A stretch of DNA of 64,000 nucleotides from Agromyces sp. 3263 (GCF_031456545.1 NZ_JAVDUV010000001.1:2046001-2110000), one strand, 5' to 3'; numbered from the stretch's first letter, positions 44,544 to 53,705 are shown. Notes: generated by a model not told the origin, from the letters alone. Made by a program: numbers and translations.

Positions 44544-45347
44544 TCAGTCCGCGGATGCCGCGAGCATCCGCCGCACGTACGGCGTCGCCGGCGCAGCCCG
44601 CAGCTCGTCGAGCGTGCCGCGCTGGGTGACGCGTCCCGACTCGAGCACCATGACCTGGTCGGCGAGCGCCGCGGCATCCGCCGGACTGTGGGTCACGAGC
44701 ACGGTGGCACCGCCGAAGTCGCGCACGTGCGTGGCCAGCTCCGTGCGCATCTCGGCGCGCACCTCGACGTCGAGCGCCGACATCGGCTCGTCGAGCAGGA
44801 GTACCTCGGGCTCGGCGGCGAGCGCCCGCGCGAGTGCGACGCGCTGCGACTGGCCGCCCGAGAGCTCCGCGGGAAACCGCCCGGCCAGCGACGTGAGCCC
44901 GTACCGTTCGAGCCACGGCTCGGCCGCCGACCGCGCCGCGGCGCGCGAGCCGCGCATCCGCGTCGCGAACGCGACGTTGTCGTGCACCGTGAGATGCGGG
45001 AAGAGCACGTAGTCCTGGAACACGACCCCGATGCGCCGGCGCTCGGGTGGCAGTGCGTCGACGGTGCGGCTCCCGATCGCGATCCGCCCCGACCGCAGTG
45101 GAACGAGGCCGGCGATCGCCGCCAGAACGCTCGACTTGCCCGCGCCGTTCGGTCCGATCAGCGCGAGCGGATGCCCCGGCCGCACGTCGAACCGCGCCGC
45201 GATCTGCAGGTCGCCCCGCACCACCGCGACGTCGGCGTGCAGCGCCGGCCGAGCGGGATCCGGCCGAGCGGGATCCGGCCGAGCGGCATCGCGCCGCCCG
45301 CGCCCGCGCTCGGAACCCCCGCGCTCGGAACCCCCGCGCTCGGTCAC
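44544..45347 (-). CDS. modC: Molybdate ABC transporter ATPase ModC
   Basis: A 267-residue ABC ATPase. It has Walker A GPNGAGKSS, the signature LSGGQSQRVALARAL, and Walker B LLLDEPMSALD. There is a 35-residue Arg/Gly/Pro leader (RGGSERGGSE..., ARPDPARPDPARP) before the ATPase core, encoded by short DNA repeats. The usual C-terminal molybdate (Mop/TOBE) domain is missing; a Mop domain is instead on the regulator three genes upstream. The GTG overlaps the modB stop by 4 nt. Confidence 0.9.
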   Translation of the reverse strand: MTERGGSERGGSERGRGRRDAARPDPARPDPARPALHADVAVVRGDLQIAARFDVRPGHPLALIGPNGAGKSSVLAAIAGLVPLRSGRIAIGSRTVDALPPERRRIGVVFQDYVLFPHLTVHDNVAFATRMRGSRAAARSAAEPWLERYGLTSLAGRFPAELSGGQSQRVALARALAAEPEVLLLDEPMSALDVEVRAEMRTELATHVRDFGGATVLVTHSPADAAALADQVMVLESGRVTQRGTLDELRAAPATPYVRRMLAASAD

Positions 45348-46147
45348 GCCCGCACCCCGGGCAGCCAGCGGTCGCGGAGTCCGAGCAGCACGATGACCGA
45401 TACGGCGAGCAGCAGCAGCGCGAGCGCGATGGCCTCATCGGGGTCCGACTGCATGGCGAGGTAGCTCGCGATGGGCAGCGTGCGCGTCACGCCCGGAAGG
45501 GATCCGGCGAACGTGATGGTGGCGCCGAACTCGCCGAGCGCCCGGGTGAAGCAGAGCACGGCGCCCGCGGCGACGCCGGGTGCGACGAGCGGCAGCGTGA
45601 CGAAGCGGAACACCTGCCACCGGGACGCGCCGAGCGTCGCTGCGGCCAGTTCAGTGCGCCGGTCGGCCGAGCGGAGCGCTCCCTCGACGGCGAAGACGAG
45701 GAACGGCAGCGCCACGAACACCTGCGCGAGCACGACGGCTCCCGTCGTGAAGGGCACCGTGATGCCGAACCACTCATCGAGTGCGCCGCCGATGAGGCCG
45801 CGCCGTCCGAGCAGGAGCAGCAGGGCGATGCCGCCCACTACCGGCGGCAGTACCAACGGCACGGTGACCGCCGCGCGAAGCGCCCGACGAGGAAGCGTCG
45901 GCCAGTCGGCGGCCCGTGCGAGGAGCGCGGCGAGCGGAACCCCGAGCACGAGGCACGCGCCCGTGGCGAGGGTCGCCGTGGTGAACGAGAGCACGAGCGC
46001 CTGCAGCACCGACTCGCGTGTCATCAGGTCGGCGAGATCGCCCCACGGGGCGCGCACGACCAGCGCCACGAGCGGCAGCACGAGCACGGCGAGCGCGACG
46101 CCCGCCACCACGGCGACCGGCCAGGCGAGCCGGCCCGTCCTGCCCAC
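45344..46147 (-). CDS. modB: Molybdate ABC transporter permease ModB
   Basis: A 267-residue permease with about five to six helices and the EAA loop ELAAATLGASRWQVFRFVTLP that docks to the ATPase. Together with ModA and ModC it imports molybdate. The GTG start follows the modA stop directly and it overlaps modC. Confidence 0.92.
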   Translation of the reverse strand: MGRTGRLAWPVAVVAGVALAVLVLPLVALVVRAPWGDLADLMTRESVLQALVLSFTTATLATGACLVLGVPLAALLARAADWPTLPRRALRAAVTVPLVLPPVVGGIALLLLLGRRGLIGGALDEWFGITVPFTTGAVVLAQVFVALPFLVFAVEGALRSADRRTELAAATLGASRWQVFRFVTLPLVAPGVAAGAVLCFTRALGEFGATITFAGSLPGVTRTLPIASYLAMQSDPDEAIALALLLLAVSVIVLLGLRDRWLPGVRA

Positions 46148-46969
46148 CTAGGGGGCTCCGAACCCGGCGTCGGCGAGCACGGACTGACCAGCCTCGCCGG
46201 TCACGAACGCCACGAAGTCGGCCGCGGCCTCGGCGCGCCCCACATCCCGATCGGCGGCCGCGCCGACCGCGGCGATCGGGTAGCGATTCACCACGGATGC
46301 CGCGCCCGGCACCTCGATGCCCTCGACGGCGTCCCCCGCGGCGCGCGCGTCGGTGCGGTAGACGAGGGCGGCGTCGACCTCGCCGAGCACCACCTTCGTG
46401 AGCACTGACTTCACGTCGGACTCGAGGGTGTCGGGGGAGGCCGTCACGCCCTCCTGGGCGAGCAGGGCGTCGGATGCCGCACCGCACGGCACCGTCGGAT
46501 CGCAGAGCGCGATGCCCCGGTCGGGGTCGGCGAGGTCCGCGAGCCCCGTGATCCCGGCCGGATTGCCGGCGGGGGTGACCAGCTCGAGCGTGTTCGTCGC
46601 GAACACGACCGGGTCGTCGGCGAGCCCGGCTTCCACCACGACCGTCATCGGCGGCTCGGCCGCCGAGGCGAACACGTCGACCGGGGCGCCCTCCACGATC
46701 TGCTGCGCGAGCGCGACGCTTCCTCCATAGCTCAGCGAGACCTCGATGGCCGGATGCTCCGCCTCGAAGTCCTCGGCGAGTGCGTCGAACGCCTCGGTGA
46801 GCGACGCGGCGGCGAAGACGGTGAGGGTCGTCGGTGCGGCATCCGTCCCGGGGGCCGACGACCTCGATGCGGCCGACCCTCCGCCCGCGGCGCAGCCGGA
46901 GAACACGAGCGCCGCGCCGAGGGCCAGGGCCGCGCCCGCCACGCCGGCACGCGGCATCCGGAAGCTCAT
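46148..46969 (-). CDS. modA: Molybdate-binding lipoprotein ModA
   Basis: A 273-residue extracytoplasmic binding protein. LVFSGC is a lipobox with the acylated Cys26. FAAASLTEAFD, YGGSVALAQQIVEGAPVDVFASA and ALVYRTDA are typical ModA strands that hold the oxyanion. The ATG overlaps the regulator stop codon by 4 nt, so all four genes form one unit. Confidence 0.92.
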   Translation of the reverse strand: MSFRMPRAGVAGAALALGAALVFSGCAAGGGSAASRSSAPGTDAAPTTLTVFAAASLTEAFDALAEDFEAEHPAIEVSLSYGGSVALAQQIVEGAPVDVFASAAEPPMTVVVEAGLADDPVVFATNTLELVTPAGNPAGITGLADLADPDRGIALCDPTVPCGAASDALLAQEGVTASPDTLESDVKSVLTKVVLGEVDAALVYRTDARAAGDAVEGIEVPGAASVVNRYPIAAVGAAADRDVGRAEAAADFVAFVTGEAGQSVLADAGFGAP

Positions 46970-47382
46970 GCCTCGCCTCGCGGGGGCAGCTCGATCGTCA
47001 CGTTCGTGGCCTTCGCGCTCGCCGCAGCGAGCATGCCCGGCTCCAGCCCGAGCTCGTCGGCGGCTTCGCGGCTCATGAGCGACACGATGCGGAACGGCCC
47101 CGCCTGCAGGTCGACCTGCGCCATCACGCCGTCGCGCTGCACGCGGGTCACGAGGCCCACGAAGCGGTTGCGGGCCGACGCCCGCGCCAGCGGGAAGGCC
47201 TCGGCGAGCGCTCCGCCCGATCCTGCCTCCGCCATGAGCGGCACCAGGTCGGCGCCATCGATGACCTGCATCCCGTTCGCGGCCCGCCGCAGCGGCAGGC
47301 GCCCGTGCTCGGCCCAGCGGCGAACGGTGTCGTCGCTGACGCCGAGGAGGGCTGCAGCCTCGCTCACCCGGAACTCGGTCAC
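46966..47382 (-). CDS. Molybdate-responsive regulator: AlpA/MerR-like HTH plus Mop domain
   Basis: A 138-residue protein. Residues 1-50 form a helix-turn-helix of the AlpA/excisionase type (FRVSEAAALLGVSDDTVRRWAEHGRLPLRR). Residues ~70-138 are a Mop/TOBE molybdate-binding domain (RNRFVGLVTRVQRDGVMAQVDLQ). It leads the modABC unit, and by analogy with ModE it should sense molybdate and control the transporter. The GTG start was chosen because the HTH begins immediately after it. Confidence 0.85.
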   Translation of the reverse strand: MTEFRVSEAAALLGVSDDTVRRWAEHGRLPLRRAANGMQVIDGADLVPLMAEAGSGGALAEAFPLARASARNRFVGLVTRVQRDGVMAQVDLQAGPFRIVSLMSREAADELGLEPGMLAAASAKATNVTIELPPRGEA

Positions 47383-47463
47383 GAGCGGTACCTCATCTGC
47401 GGCTGCATTCCCTCACTGTACCCGCGGATGCGGCACGCGGGCGAGGTTCCTCACCGAAACGGG

Positions 47464-49128
47464 TTACGAGGTCACCGTGACGAGCGTGCGCTGCCAGCCC
47501 GTCGATCCGTCCGGTGCGATGGGCGTCCGCTCCTCCGCCTGGCGCGTGCCCGCGGCATCCGTCGCCCGCACCGTGACGTAGTGCGTGCCGGGCGTTGCGT
47601 CCCAGTCGACGAACCACTGCACCCACGTGCTGCCGTTCAGGGGGGTCGACAGGGTCGCCGGCTGCCACGGCTCGTCGTCGATGCGCACCTCGACGAGGTC
47701 GATGCCCACCGGCTGCGCCCACGCCACCCCCGCGATCTTCGTGGGGCCCGCGACGATCGGCGTGCCCGACCGGGGCGTGTCGATGCGCGACGACAGCTTG
47801 ATGGGCGCCTTCGCGCTGTACCCGCGGGGTGTCCAGTACGCCTCGTCGTCAGCGAACGTCGTGACCTTCAGCCCGGTGAGCCACTTCGTCGCCGACACGT
47901 AGCCGTAGAGGCCCGGCACCACCATCCGCACGGGGAAGCCGTGCTCGAGCGGCAGCGGCTCGCCGTTCATGCCGACCGCGAGGATGGCGTCGAGTCCGTC
48001 GTCGATGAGCGCCTCGATCGGTGTGCCGGCCGTGAACCCGTCGACGCTGCGCGAGAGCACCATGTCGGCGCCCGACCGCGGACCGGCGAGCCGCAGGACG
48101 TCGCGCACCGGGACGCCGAGCCACTTCGCCGTGCCCAGCAGCGGGCCCCCGACCTCGTTCGACACGCAGGTCATCGTGATCGCGTACTCGTCGAGCCCCA
48201 TGCCCACGAGCTCGTCGAAGCCCAGCTCCAGCCGACGGTCGACGAGGCCGTCGACGACGAGCCGCCAGCCGGCGGGGTCGACCTCCGGCACCGTGAGTGC
48301 CGTGTCGACGCGGTAGAAGTCGCGGTTCGCGGTGAACAGCGGCGAGATCCCGGGGATGTCGAGCTCGGCACCCGCGGGCACGGGCACGGTCGTGCGGGGC
48401 GGCGGCAGGCGGAGGGCCTTGCGGATCGCGGCGATCGACGACGAGGTGGCGCCGGCGACGCGCGATCCGAGGCCGACCACGATGGCGGATGCCGCGGCGG
48501 CACCCGCGAGCAGGAAGAACCCGCGCCGGTCCACGACTGAGCGCGGCGGCTCCGAGGGGGAGGCGGCGGCAGCGGGCTCGGCAGGGTCGCCGGGATCGGC
48601 GTCCCACCCGACACCCGCCGTCGCGGCATCCGCGCGCCTCCGCTCCGCTCCCAGCTCGAACTGCCAGGCGCCGAGCCGGCGCACGAGCAGCACGAGCACG
48701 ACGCTGCCGACGACCGTGCCGGCGATGGGCGGCACCGCCCCGAACGGCGTGGCCCCGGCACGCGTGACGACCGCGGCGACCGAGAGCGCGCCGGCCAGCC
48801 CGAGCGCGACGACGCCGAGCGGCGGCCGAACGAACTGCAGCACGCCCGTGATCGCCGCCGCGACGAGCACCGCGAGCGCCAAGCCGATGAGGAGCGCGAC
48901 CTTGTCGTACGCGCCGAAGGTCGCGATCGCGAACTCCTTGAACGGCTGCGGCACGATGTCGATCACGAACGACCCGACGGCGAGGATCGGGCTGCCGTCG
49001 CGGGCGACGAGCAGCGCGAACAGCTCGGCGACGGCGAGGAACACCCCGGCGCTCACGATCCCGGCGACGGCGGCCCAGCCCCACCAGCGCCAAGGACGGG
49101 GGTTGCGCCTCGGGCTCGTCGTCGCCAT
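47464..49128 (-). CDS. Membrane-anchored sulfite-oxidase-fold molybdoenzyme
   Basis: A 554-residue protein. About five hydrophobic helices fill residues ~15-150, then a hydrophilic linker and another helix with FFLLAGAAAASAIVVG (about residues 200-220). The Moco domain follows: the molybdenum-ligand Cys lies in ITMTCVSNEVGG and the pterin contacts in LEHGFPVRMVVPGLYGY. The C-terminal 110 residues are the sulfite-oxidase dimerisation domain. Electrons would pass to membrane or periplasmic acceptors; the substrate is unknown, with sulfite or methionine sulfoxide as options. It faces away from the Moco biosynthesis genes. Confidence 0.88.
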   Translation of the reverse strand: MATTSPRRNPRPWRWWGWAAVAGIVSAGVFLAVAELFALLVARDGSPILAVGSFVIDIVPQPFKEFAIATFGAYDKVALLIGLALAVLVAAAITGVLQFVRPPLGVVALGLAGALSVAAVVTRAGATPFGAVPPIAGTVVGSVVLVLLVRRLGAWQFELGAERRRADAATAGVGWDADPGDPAEPAAAASPSEPPRSVVDRRGFFLLAGAAAASAIVVGLGSRVAGATSSSIAAIRKALRLPPPRTTVPVPAGAELDIPGISPLFTANRDFYRVDTALTVPEVDPAGWRLVVDGLVDRRLELGFDELVGMGLDEYAITMTCVSNEVGGPLLGTAKWLGVPVRDVLRLAGPRSGADMVLSRSVDGFTAGTPIEALIDDGLDAILAVGMNGEPLPLEHGFPVRMVVPGLYGYVSATKWLTGLKVTTFADDEAYWTPRGYSAKAPIKLSSRIDTPRSGTPIVAGPTKIAGVAWAQPVGIDLVEVRIDDEPWQPATLSTPLNGSTWVQWFVDWDATPGTHYVTVRATDAAGTRQAEERTPIAPDGSTGWQRTLVTVTS

Positions 49129-49259
49129 GCCGCCGCCTCCGCATCCCGGGCGCGGGTGCGCTCGCAGGGGTGGTTCGTCACCGGCGGCGCCCCGGATTGG
49201 CGCGGTGCTGCCGGCGGCCCTCTGGACGCGCCGCCGTCCCCGCCTGCGAGAATCGAGGA

Positions 49260-50369
49260 ATGGCCCTCGATCCCGCTGATCCCCGCTACGCCCGTCAGCG
49301 CGTGCTGCCGGGGTGGGGCCTCGATGCGCAGCAGCGCCTCGCCGCCGCGCACGTCGTCGTGCTCGGCGCCGGCGGACTCGGCAGTGCGGTCGTGCCCGCC
49401 CTCGTCGCGGCCGGTGTGGGCCGGCTCACGCTCGTCGACCACGACCGCGTCGAGGTCACCAACCTGCACCGGCAGACCCTGCACACGCCGGCCGACGTCG
49501 GCCGCGACAAGGTCGCATCGGCAGCGGATGCCGCGGCGGCGCTCTCGGCCGAGACGACCGTGCTGCCGGTGCCGCACGCCTTCGACGCGCGCAACGCCGA
49601 CGAGCTCCTCGCCGACGCCGACCTCGTCATCGACGGCACCGACGACATCCTCACGCGCTACGTCGCCGACGACGCGGCCGCGCGCGCGGGGATCCCGCTC
49701 GTCTGGGGCTCGGCGGCGAAGTTCTCGGGCCAGGTCGGCGTCTCGTGGGACGCGCGGGGCGTCTCCTACCGCGACCTCTTCCCCGAGCCTCCCGCCGACG
49801 CCGGCCTCAGCTGCGAGATCGACGGCATCCTGCCGACGGTGTGCACGGTCACGGGCGGGCTCATGGCCGGCGAGGCGCTGAAGCTGCTCACGGGCATCGG
49901 CGAGCCGCTGCTCGGCCGGGTCGTGGTGTTCGAGGCGCTGTCGGGTCGCACGCGCGAGATCGTCTACCGACGGTCGGCGGATGCCCTGGCGAGCCCGGCT
50001 ACGGCCGCACCGGAGCCCGCACCGGCAGCCGAGCCGGCGCCGGCGCCCGTGGCCGGCGAGGTCGACGCCGGCACCCTCTCGGGCGAGCTCCACTCCGAGG
50101 CCCCGCCGGTGCTCCTCGACGTGCGCGAACCATGGGAGGCGGACATCGCGACCATTCCCGGCTCCACGCTGATCCCGCTCGGGGAGCTCGATGCACGAAC
50201 CGCGGAGCTCGACCCCGCGGCATCCGTCGTCGTCTACTGCCACCTCGGCGTGCGGTCGGAGTTCGCGGCGCGATCGCTGGCCCGCGCGGGCTTCGCGAGC
50301 GTGCGCAACCTGGCCGGCGGCATCGACGCCTGGTCGCGCACCGTCGACCCGAGCGTGGTGCGGTACTGA
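49260..50369 (+). CDS. moeZ: MoeZ/MoeB-like adenylyltransferase with rhodanese domain
   Basis: A 369-residue protein. Residues ~15-245 are an E1-like ThiF domain (VVVLGAGGLGSAVVPAL, then LVDHDRVEVTNLHRQ), with catalytic Cys in ILPTVCTVTGG. Residues ~265-369 are a rhodanese domain with active-site Cys in VVYCHLGVRS. It adenylates the MoaD C-terminus and supplies its sulfur. The two CxxC zinc pairs of typical MoeB/MoeZ are absent (YRDLFPEPP replaces CYRCLYPEPP, and no CxxC follows GRTREIVYRR). The ATG has GAGAAT (49248-49253) 6 nt upstream. Confidence 0.9.
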   Translation: MALDPADPRYARQRVLPGWGLDAQQRLAAAHVVVLGAGGLGSAVVPALVAAGVGRLTLVDHDRVEVTNLHRQTLHTPADVGRDKVASAADAAAALSAETTVLPVPHAFDARNADELLADADLVIDGTDDILTRYVADDAAARAGIPLVWGSAAKFSGQVGVSWDARGVSYRDLFPEPPADAGLSCEIDGILPTVCTVTGGLMAGEALKLLTGIGEPLLGRVVVFEALSGRTREIVYRRSADALASPATAAPEPAPAAEPAPAPVAGEVDAGTLSGELHSEAPPVLLDVREPWEADIATIPGSTLIPLGELDARTAELDPAASVVVYCHLGVRSEFAARSLARAGFASVRNLAGGIDAWSRTVDPSVVRY

Positions 50370-51562
50370 TGGCCGGCCGCATCCCCGTCGACGAGCACGC
50401 CGCCTTCGTGCGCTCGCTGCTCACCGGACTGGGCGCCCGCCCGACCGAGCGGGTGGCCCTCGCCGACGCGCTCGGTCGCATCACCGCCTCGCCCGTCGAG
50501 TCGCCCATCGCCCTGCCGCCGTTCCGCAACTCGCAGATGGACGGGTTCGCCGTCCGCGCCGTCGACGTGACGGATGCCCCGGTGTCGCTGCCGATCACGG
50601 GAGAGGTCGCCGCGGCGGCCGGCTCACCCGGCCCGCTGGCACCCGGCACCGCGGTGCGCATCATGACGGGCGCGCCGGTGCCGGAGGGCGCCGACGCGAT
50701 CGTGCCCGTCGAGGACACCGAATCCGACGGCGCGCGCATCCGCATCCTGCGCCCGCGCGCGGCCGGCGAGTACGTGCGCGAGGCGGGCGCCGACCTCGCC
50801 GCCGGCGACGACGTGCTGCCCCCCGGACTCAAGCTCGCGTCGCGGCACCTCGCCGCCGCGGCGGCATCCGGACTCACGGAGCTGCTCGTACGCGAACGCG
50901 TGCGTGTCGCCGTCGTGAGCACGGGCAGCGAACTCGTGCCGCCGGGGTCCGCGCTGCAACCGGGCGAGATCCCCGATGCGAACGGCGTCGCGCTCGCTGC
51001 GGCCGTGCGCGCCGTGGGCGCCGTCGTCGTGCACGAGGGTCGCGTACGCGACGACGTCTCGCGGCTCCGCGCCGAACTCGATGCCGCCCGCGACGCCGGC
51101 GCCGAGCTCGTGCTCACGAGCGGCGGCGTCTCGATGGGCGCGTACGAGGTGGTGCGCGAGACCCTCGGGCCGCTCGGCGGCTGGGTGGGCAGCGTGGCGA
51201 TGCAACCCGGGGGCCCGCAGGCCACGGGCGCCTACCGGGGCATGCCCGTCATCGGGTTCCCGGGCAACCCGGTGAGCGCCCAGCTCTCGTTCGAGCTGTT
51301 CGTGGCGCCTACGCTCCGCGCCATCGCGGGACTGCCGCCGGCGCGCACGGAGCGCCTCCCGCTCGCGGCGCCGCTCACGTCCGTGGCGGGCAAGCGCCAG
51401 TTCCTGCGCGGCCGCCGCGCCGACGACGGGCGCGTCGAGGTCGTGGGAGGACCGGGCTCGCACCTCGTCGCGGCCCTCGCGGCATCCGAGCTGCTCATCG
51501 TGGTTCCCGAGGACGTCACGTCGCTCGACGCGGGCGCCATGGTCGATACCGTGTTCCTATGA
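50369..51562 (+). CDS. moeA: Molybdopterin molybdenumtransferase MoeA (second copy)
   Basis: A 397-residue MoeA. LPPFRNSQMDGFAV, STGSELVPPG, TSGGVSMGAYE and IGFPGNPVSAQL are the canonical motifs and are closer to the textbook MoeA than those of the first copy. It inserts molybdate into adenylated molybdopterin. Its ATG shares one base with the moeZ stop codon (TGATG), and moaC-moaB starts 4 nt before its end. Confidence 0.93.
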   Translation: MAGRIPVDEHAAFVRSLLTGLGARPTERVALADALGRITASPVESPIALPPFRNSQMDGFAVRAVDVTDAPVSLPITGEVAAAAGSPGPLAPGTAVRIMTGAPVPEGADAIVPVEDTESDGARIRILRPRAAGEYVREAGADLAAGDDVLPPGLKLASRHLAAAAASGLTELLVRERVRVAVVSTGSELVPPGSALQPGEIPDANGVALAAAVRAVGAVVVHEGRVRDDVSRLRAELDAARDAGAELVLTSGGVSMGAYEVVRETLGPLGGWVGSVAMQPGGPQATGAYRGMPVIGFPGNPVSAQLSFELFVAPTLRAIAGLPPARTERLPLAAPLTSVAGKRQFLRGRRADDGRVEVVGGPGSHLVAALAASELLIVVPEDVTSLDAGAMVDTVFL

Positions 51563-52557
51563 GCTCGCTCACCCACCTCGACGACGACGGCCGCGCGCGC
51601 ATGGTCGACGTCGGCGGCAAGCCGATCACCCGTCGCATCGCGATCGCCGAGGGCCGCCTCGACACGACGCCCGAGGTCGTGGCGCTCGTGCGCAGCGACG
51701 GACTGAAGAAGGCCGACGTGCTGCCCACGGCGCGCATCGCGGGCATCTCGGGGGCGAAGCGCACGAGCGAGCTCATCCCGCTCGCCCACATCGTGCCGCT
51801 GGACGCCGTGTCGATCGACTTCGGCTTCGAGGAGGCGGCGGTCACGATCCGTGCCACCGTCTCGACCACCGCCCGCACCGGCATCGAGATGGAGGCGCTC
51901 ACGGCCGTCGCCATCGCCGGACTCACCCTGCACGACATGGTGAAGGCCGTCGACCCCGCCGCCCAGCTCGGCGGCATCCGCCTGGTTGAGAAGCGGGGCG
52001 GCAAGCGCGGCGTCTGGCGAGCGGATGCCGCATCGGGCGCCGCCGGCCCCGCCGACCCGGCCCACCACCCCGGCGTGGCCACCGTGCTCGTGGCGTCCAC
52101 CCGGGCGGCGGCCGGCACCGCGGACGACACGGCCGGCCCGGTCATCGTGGCGTGGCTCCGGGAACGCGGCTTCGACGTCGACGAGCCCGTCGTGGTCGCC
52201 GACGCCGACGTCACCGACGCGGTCCGCCGGGCGGTCGCGGGATCGCCCTCCGTGCTCATCACGACGGGCGGCACGGGCGTGAACCCCGGCGACCGTACTC
52301 CCGAGGCGACCCTGGCCGTGCTCGACCGCGAGCTGCCCGGGGTCGCCGAGGCGATCCGCGCCGCCGGACGCGTTGCCACGCCGACTGCCGCCCTGAGCCG
52401 CGCGCTCGCCGGGGTGGCCGGGCGGACCGTCGTCGTCAACCTCCCCGGGTCGCGCGGCGGCGTCGCCGACGGCCTCCGCGTGCTCGACGAGCTGCTCCCC
52501 CACCTCCTCGACCAGGTCGCCGGAGGCGACCATGCGCCGCGAGGTTCGGATGCCTGA
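51559..52557 (+). CDS. moaCB: Bifunctional MoaC-MoaB/MogA fusion
   Basis: A 332-residue fusion. Residues 1-155 are MoaC (KKADVLPTARIAGISGAKRT, MEALTAVAIAGLTLHDM and VEKRGGKRG), which makes cyclic pyranopterin from the MoaA product. Residues ~172-332 are a MoaB/MogA-like domain (ITTGGTGVNPGDRTPEAT, then VVVNLPGSRGG), which adenylates molybdopterin. A short Ala/Gly/Pro linker joins them. The start overlaps moeA by 4 nt. Confidence 0.93.
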   Translation: MSSLTHLDDDGRARMVDVGGKPITRRIAIAEGRLDTTPEVVALVRSDGLKKADVLPTARIAGISGAKRTSELIPLAHIVPLDAVSIDFGFEEAAVTIRATVSTTARTGIEMEALTAVAIAGLTLHDMVKAVDPAAQLGGIRLVEKRGGKRGVWRADAASGAAGPADPAHHPGVATVLVASTRAAAGTADDTAGPVIVAWLRERGFDVDEPVVVADADVTDAVRRAVAGSPSVLITTGGTGVNPGDRTPEATLAVLDRELPGVAEAIRAAGRVATPTAALSRALAGVAGRTVVVNLPGSRGGVADGLRVLDELLPHLLDQVAGGDHAPRGSDA

Positions 52558-53014
52558 GGCGAGCACGCCCGACGGCACCATGCCTGAGGCGCGCCTGCCT
52601 GAGTCCGATGTGCTGGCCGTCGTCACGACCGAGCCGCTCGACCGCGCGGCGATCGAGGCCTTCGTGCAGTCGCGGCAGGACGGCGCGCTCGTCACGTTCG
52701 AGGGCGTCATCCGCGATCACGACCACGGGGCATCCGTCACCCTGCTCGAGTACGAGGCGCACCCCGAGGCCGAGCGCTTCCTGCGGGAGACCTGCGCCGA
52801 GGTCGCCGGCGAGACCGGCCTGCGGGTCGCCGCAGCCCACCGCGTCGGCACCCTGGCCATCGGGGACGTCGCGCTCGTGGCATCCGTCGCCGCACCGCAC
52901 CGCGCCGAGGCCTTCGCCGCATGCGCCCTGCTCGTCGACCGCATCAAGGAGCGCACGCCCATCTGGAAGCGCCAGCACCTCGAGGGCGGCACCACCGAGT
53001 GGGTCAACCTCTGA
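52532..53014 (+). CDS. moaE: Molybdopterin synthase large subunit MoaE
   Basis: A 160-residue MoaE. FEGVIRDHDHGASVTLLEYEAHP, HRVGTLAIGDVALVASV and KERTPIWKRQHLEGG, with the active-site Lys residues, are the family motifs. It converts precursor Z to molybdopterin with MoaD. The ATG at 52532 follows a GGAGG ribosome site and gives a 26-nt overlap with moaCB; the next ATG at 52550 would give 8 nt and lacks a site. Confidence 0.93.
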   Translation: MRREVRMPEASTPDGTMPEARLPESDVLAVVTTEPLDRAAIEAFVQSRQDGALVTFEGVIRDHDHGASVTLLEYEAHPEAERFLRETCAEVAGETGLRVAAAHRVGTLAIGDVALVASVAAPHRAEAFAACALLVDRIKERTPIWKRQHLEGGTTEWVNL

Positions 53015-53042
53015 CCTCGGGTCACGCGACCGGCCGAAGCAC

Positions 53043-53636
53043 TCAGCCGCGCTCGACCGGGTACCGCAGGTGCAGCACGCGCCGGCCCTGCACGACGGCC
53101 GTCGGGTCGCCGAGCCGCGCCGGGCCCGCGTCGCCGAAGTACCGCTTGCCCGATCCCATCACGACCGGCACGAGGTCGATGGCCACCTCATCCACGAGTC
53201 CGGCGTCGAGCGCCTGCCCGGCGATCGTGCCGGCCGCGAGCGCGACGTCGCGGTCCCCCGCGATCTCCTTCGCGCGTGTCACGGCGGCGACGATGCCCTC
53301 GGTGACGAAGTGGAAGTCCTCGGAGCCCGGGTACGACCAGTCGAGCGGCGGCTCGTGCGTGAGCACCACGACGGGAGTCCCGATCGGATGCTTCCCGTGC
53401 CAGCCGTCGGTGACGTCGAACAGCTCCCGGCCGACCACCAGGGCGCCGATCGAGTCGACCCACGACCGCCAGTAGTCGGCGCTCGCCGGCGTGACGTGGA
53501 ACGGCGGCAGCTCGCCCTCGGTCACGATCTCGACCTCGCCGTTGTCGTACCACTCGAAGAGGTCGCCGATGGTGTCGTCCTCGAACGCGACGAATCCGTC
53601 GAGCGACATGGAGGCGTTCGCGATGACGTTGCCCAT
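53043..53636 (-). CDS. Dihydrofolate-reductase-fold (RibD C-terminal-type) protein
   Basis: A 197-residue RibD-C/DHFR-like reductase. VIANASMSLDGFVAF is the N-terminal NADPH-site strand, ALVVGRELFDVTDGW follows and VDEVAIDLVPVVMGSGKRYF lies near the end. Such proteins are probably NADPH-dependent reductases of unknown pterin or pyrimidine substrates. It is on the opposite strand to the Moa genes on its left and probably has its own promoter: TACCGT (53643-53648, minus strand) is 6 nt from the ATG. Confidence 0.83.
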   Translation of the reverse strand: MGNVIANASMSLDGFVAFEDDTIGDLFEWYDNGEVEIVTEGELPPFHVTPASADYWRSWVDSIGALVVGRELFDVTDGWHGKHPIGTPVVVLTHEPPLDWSYPGSEDFHFVTEGIVAAVTRAKEIAGDRDVALAAGTIAGQALDAGLVDEVAIDLVPVVMGSGKRYFGDAGPARLGDPTAVVQGRRVLHLRYPVERG

Positions 53637-53705
53637 GCCGGCACGGTAGCGCCGTCGCGCGTCGGCCGGAAGGGGTCAGCGGCGCCGTGTGGCCGGCGGG
53701 TGCGA

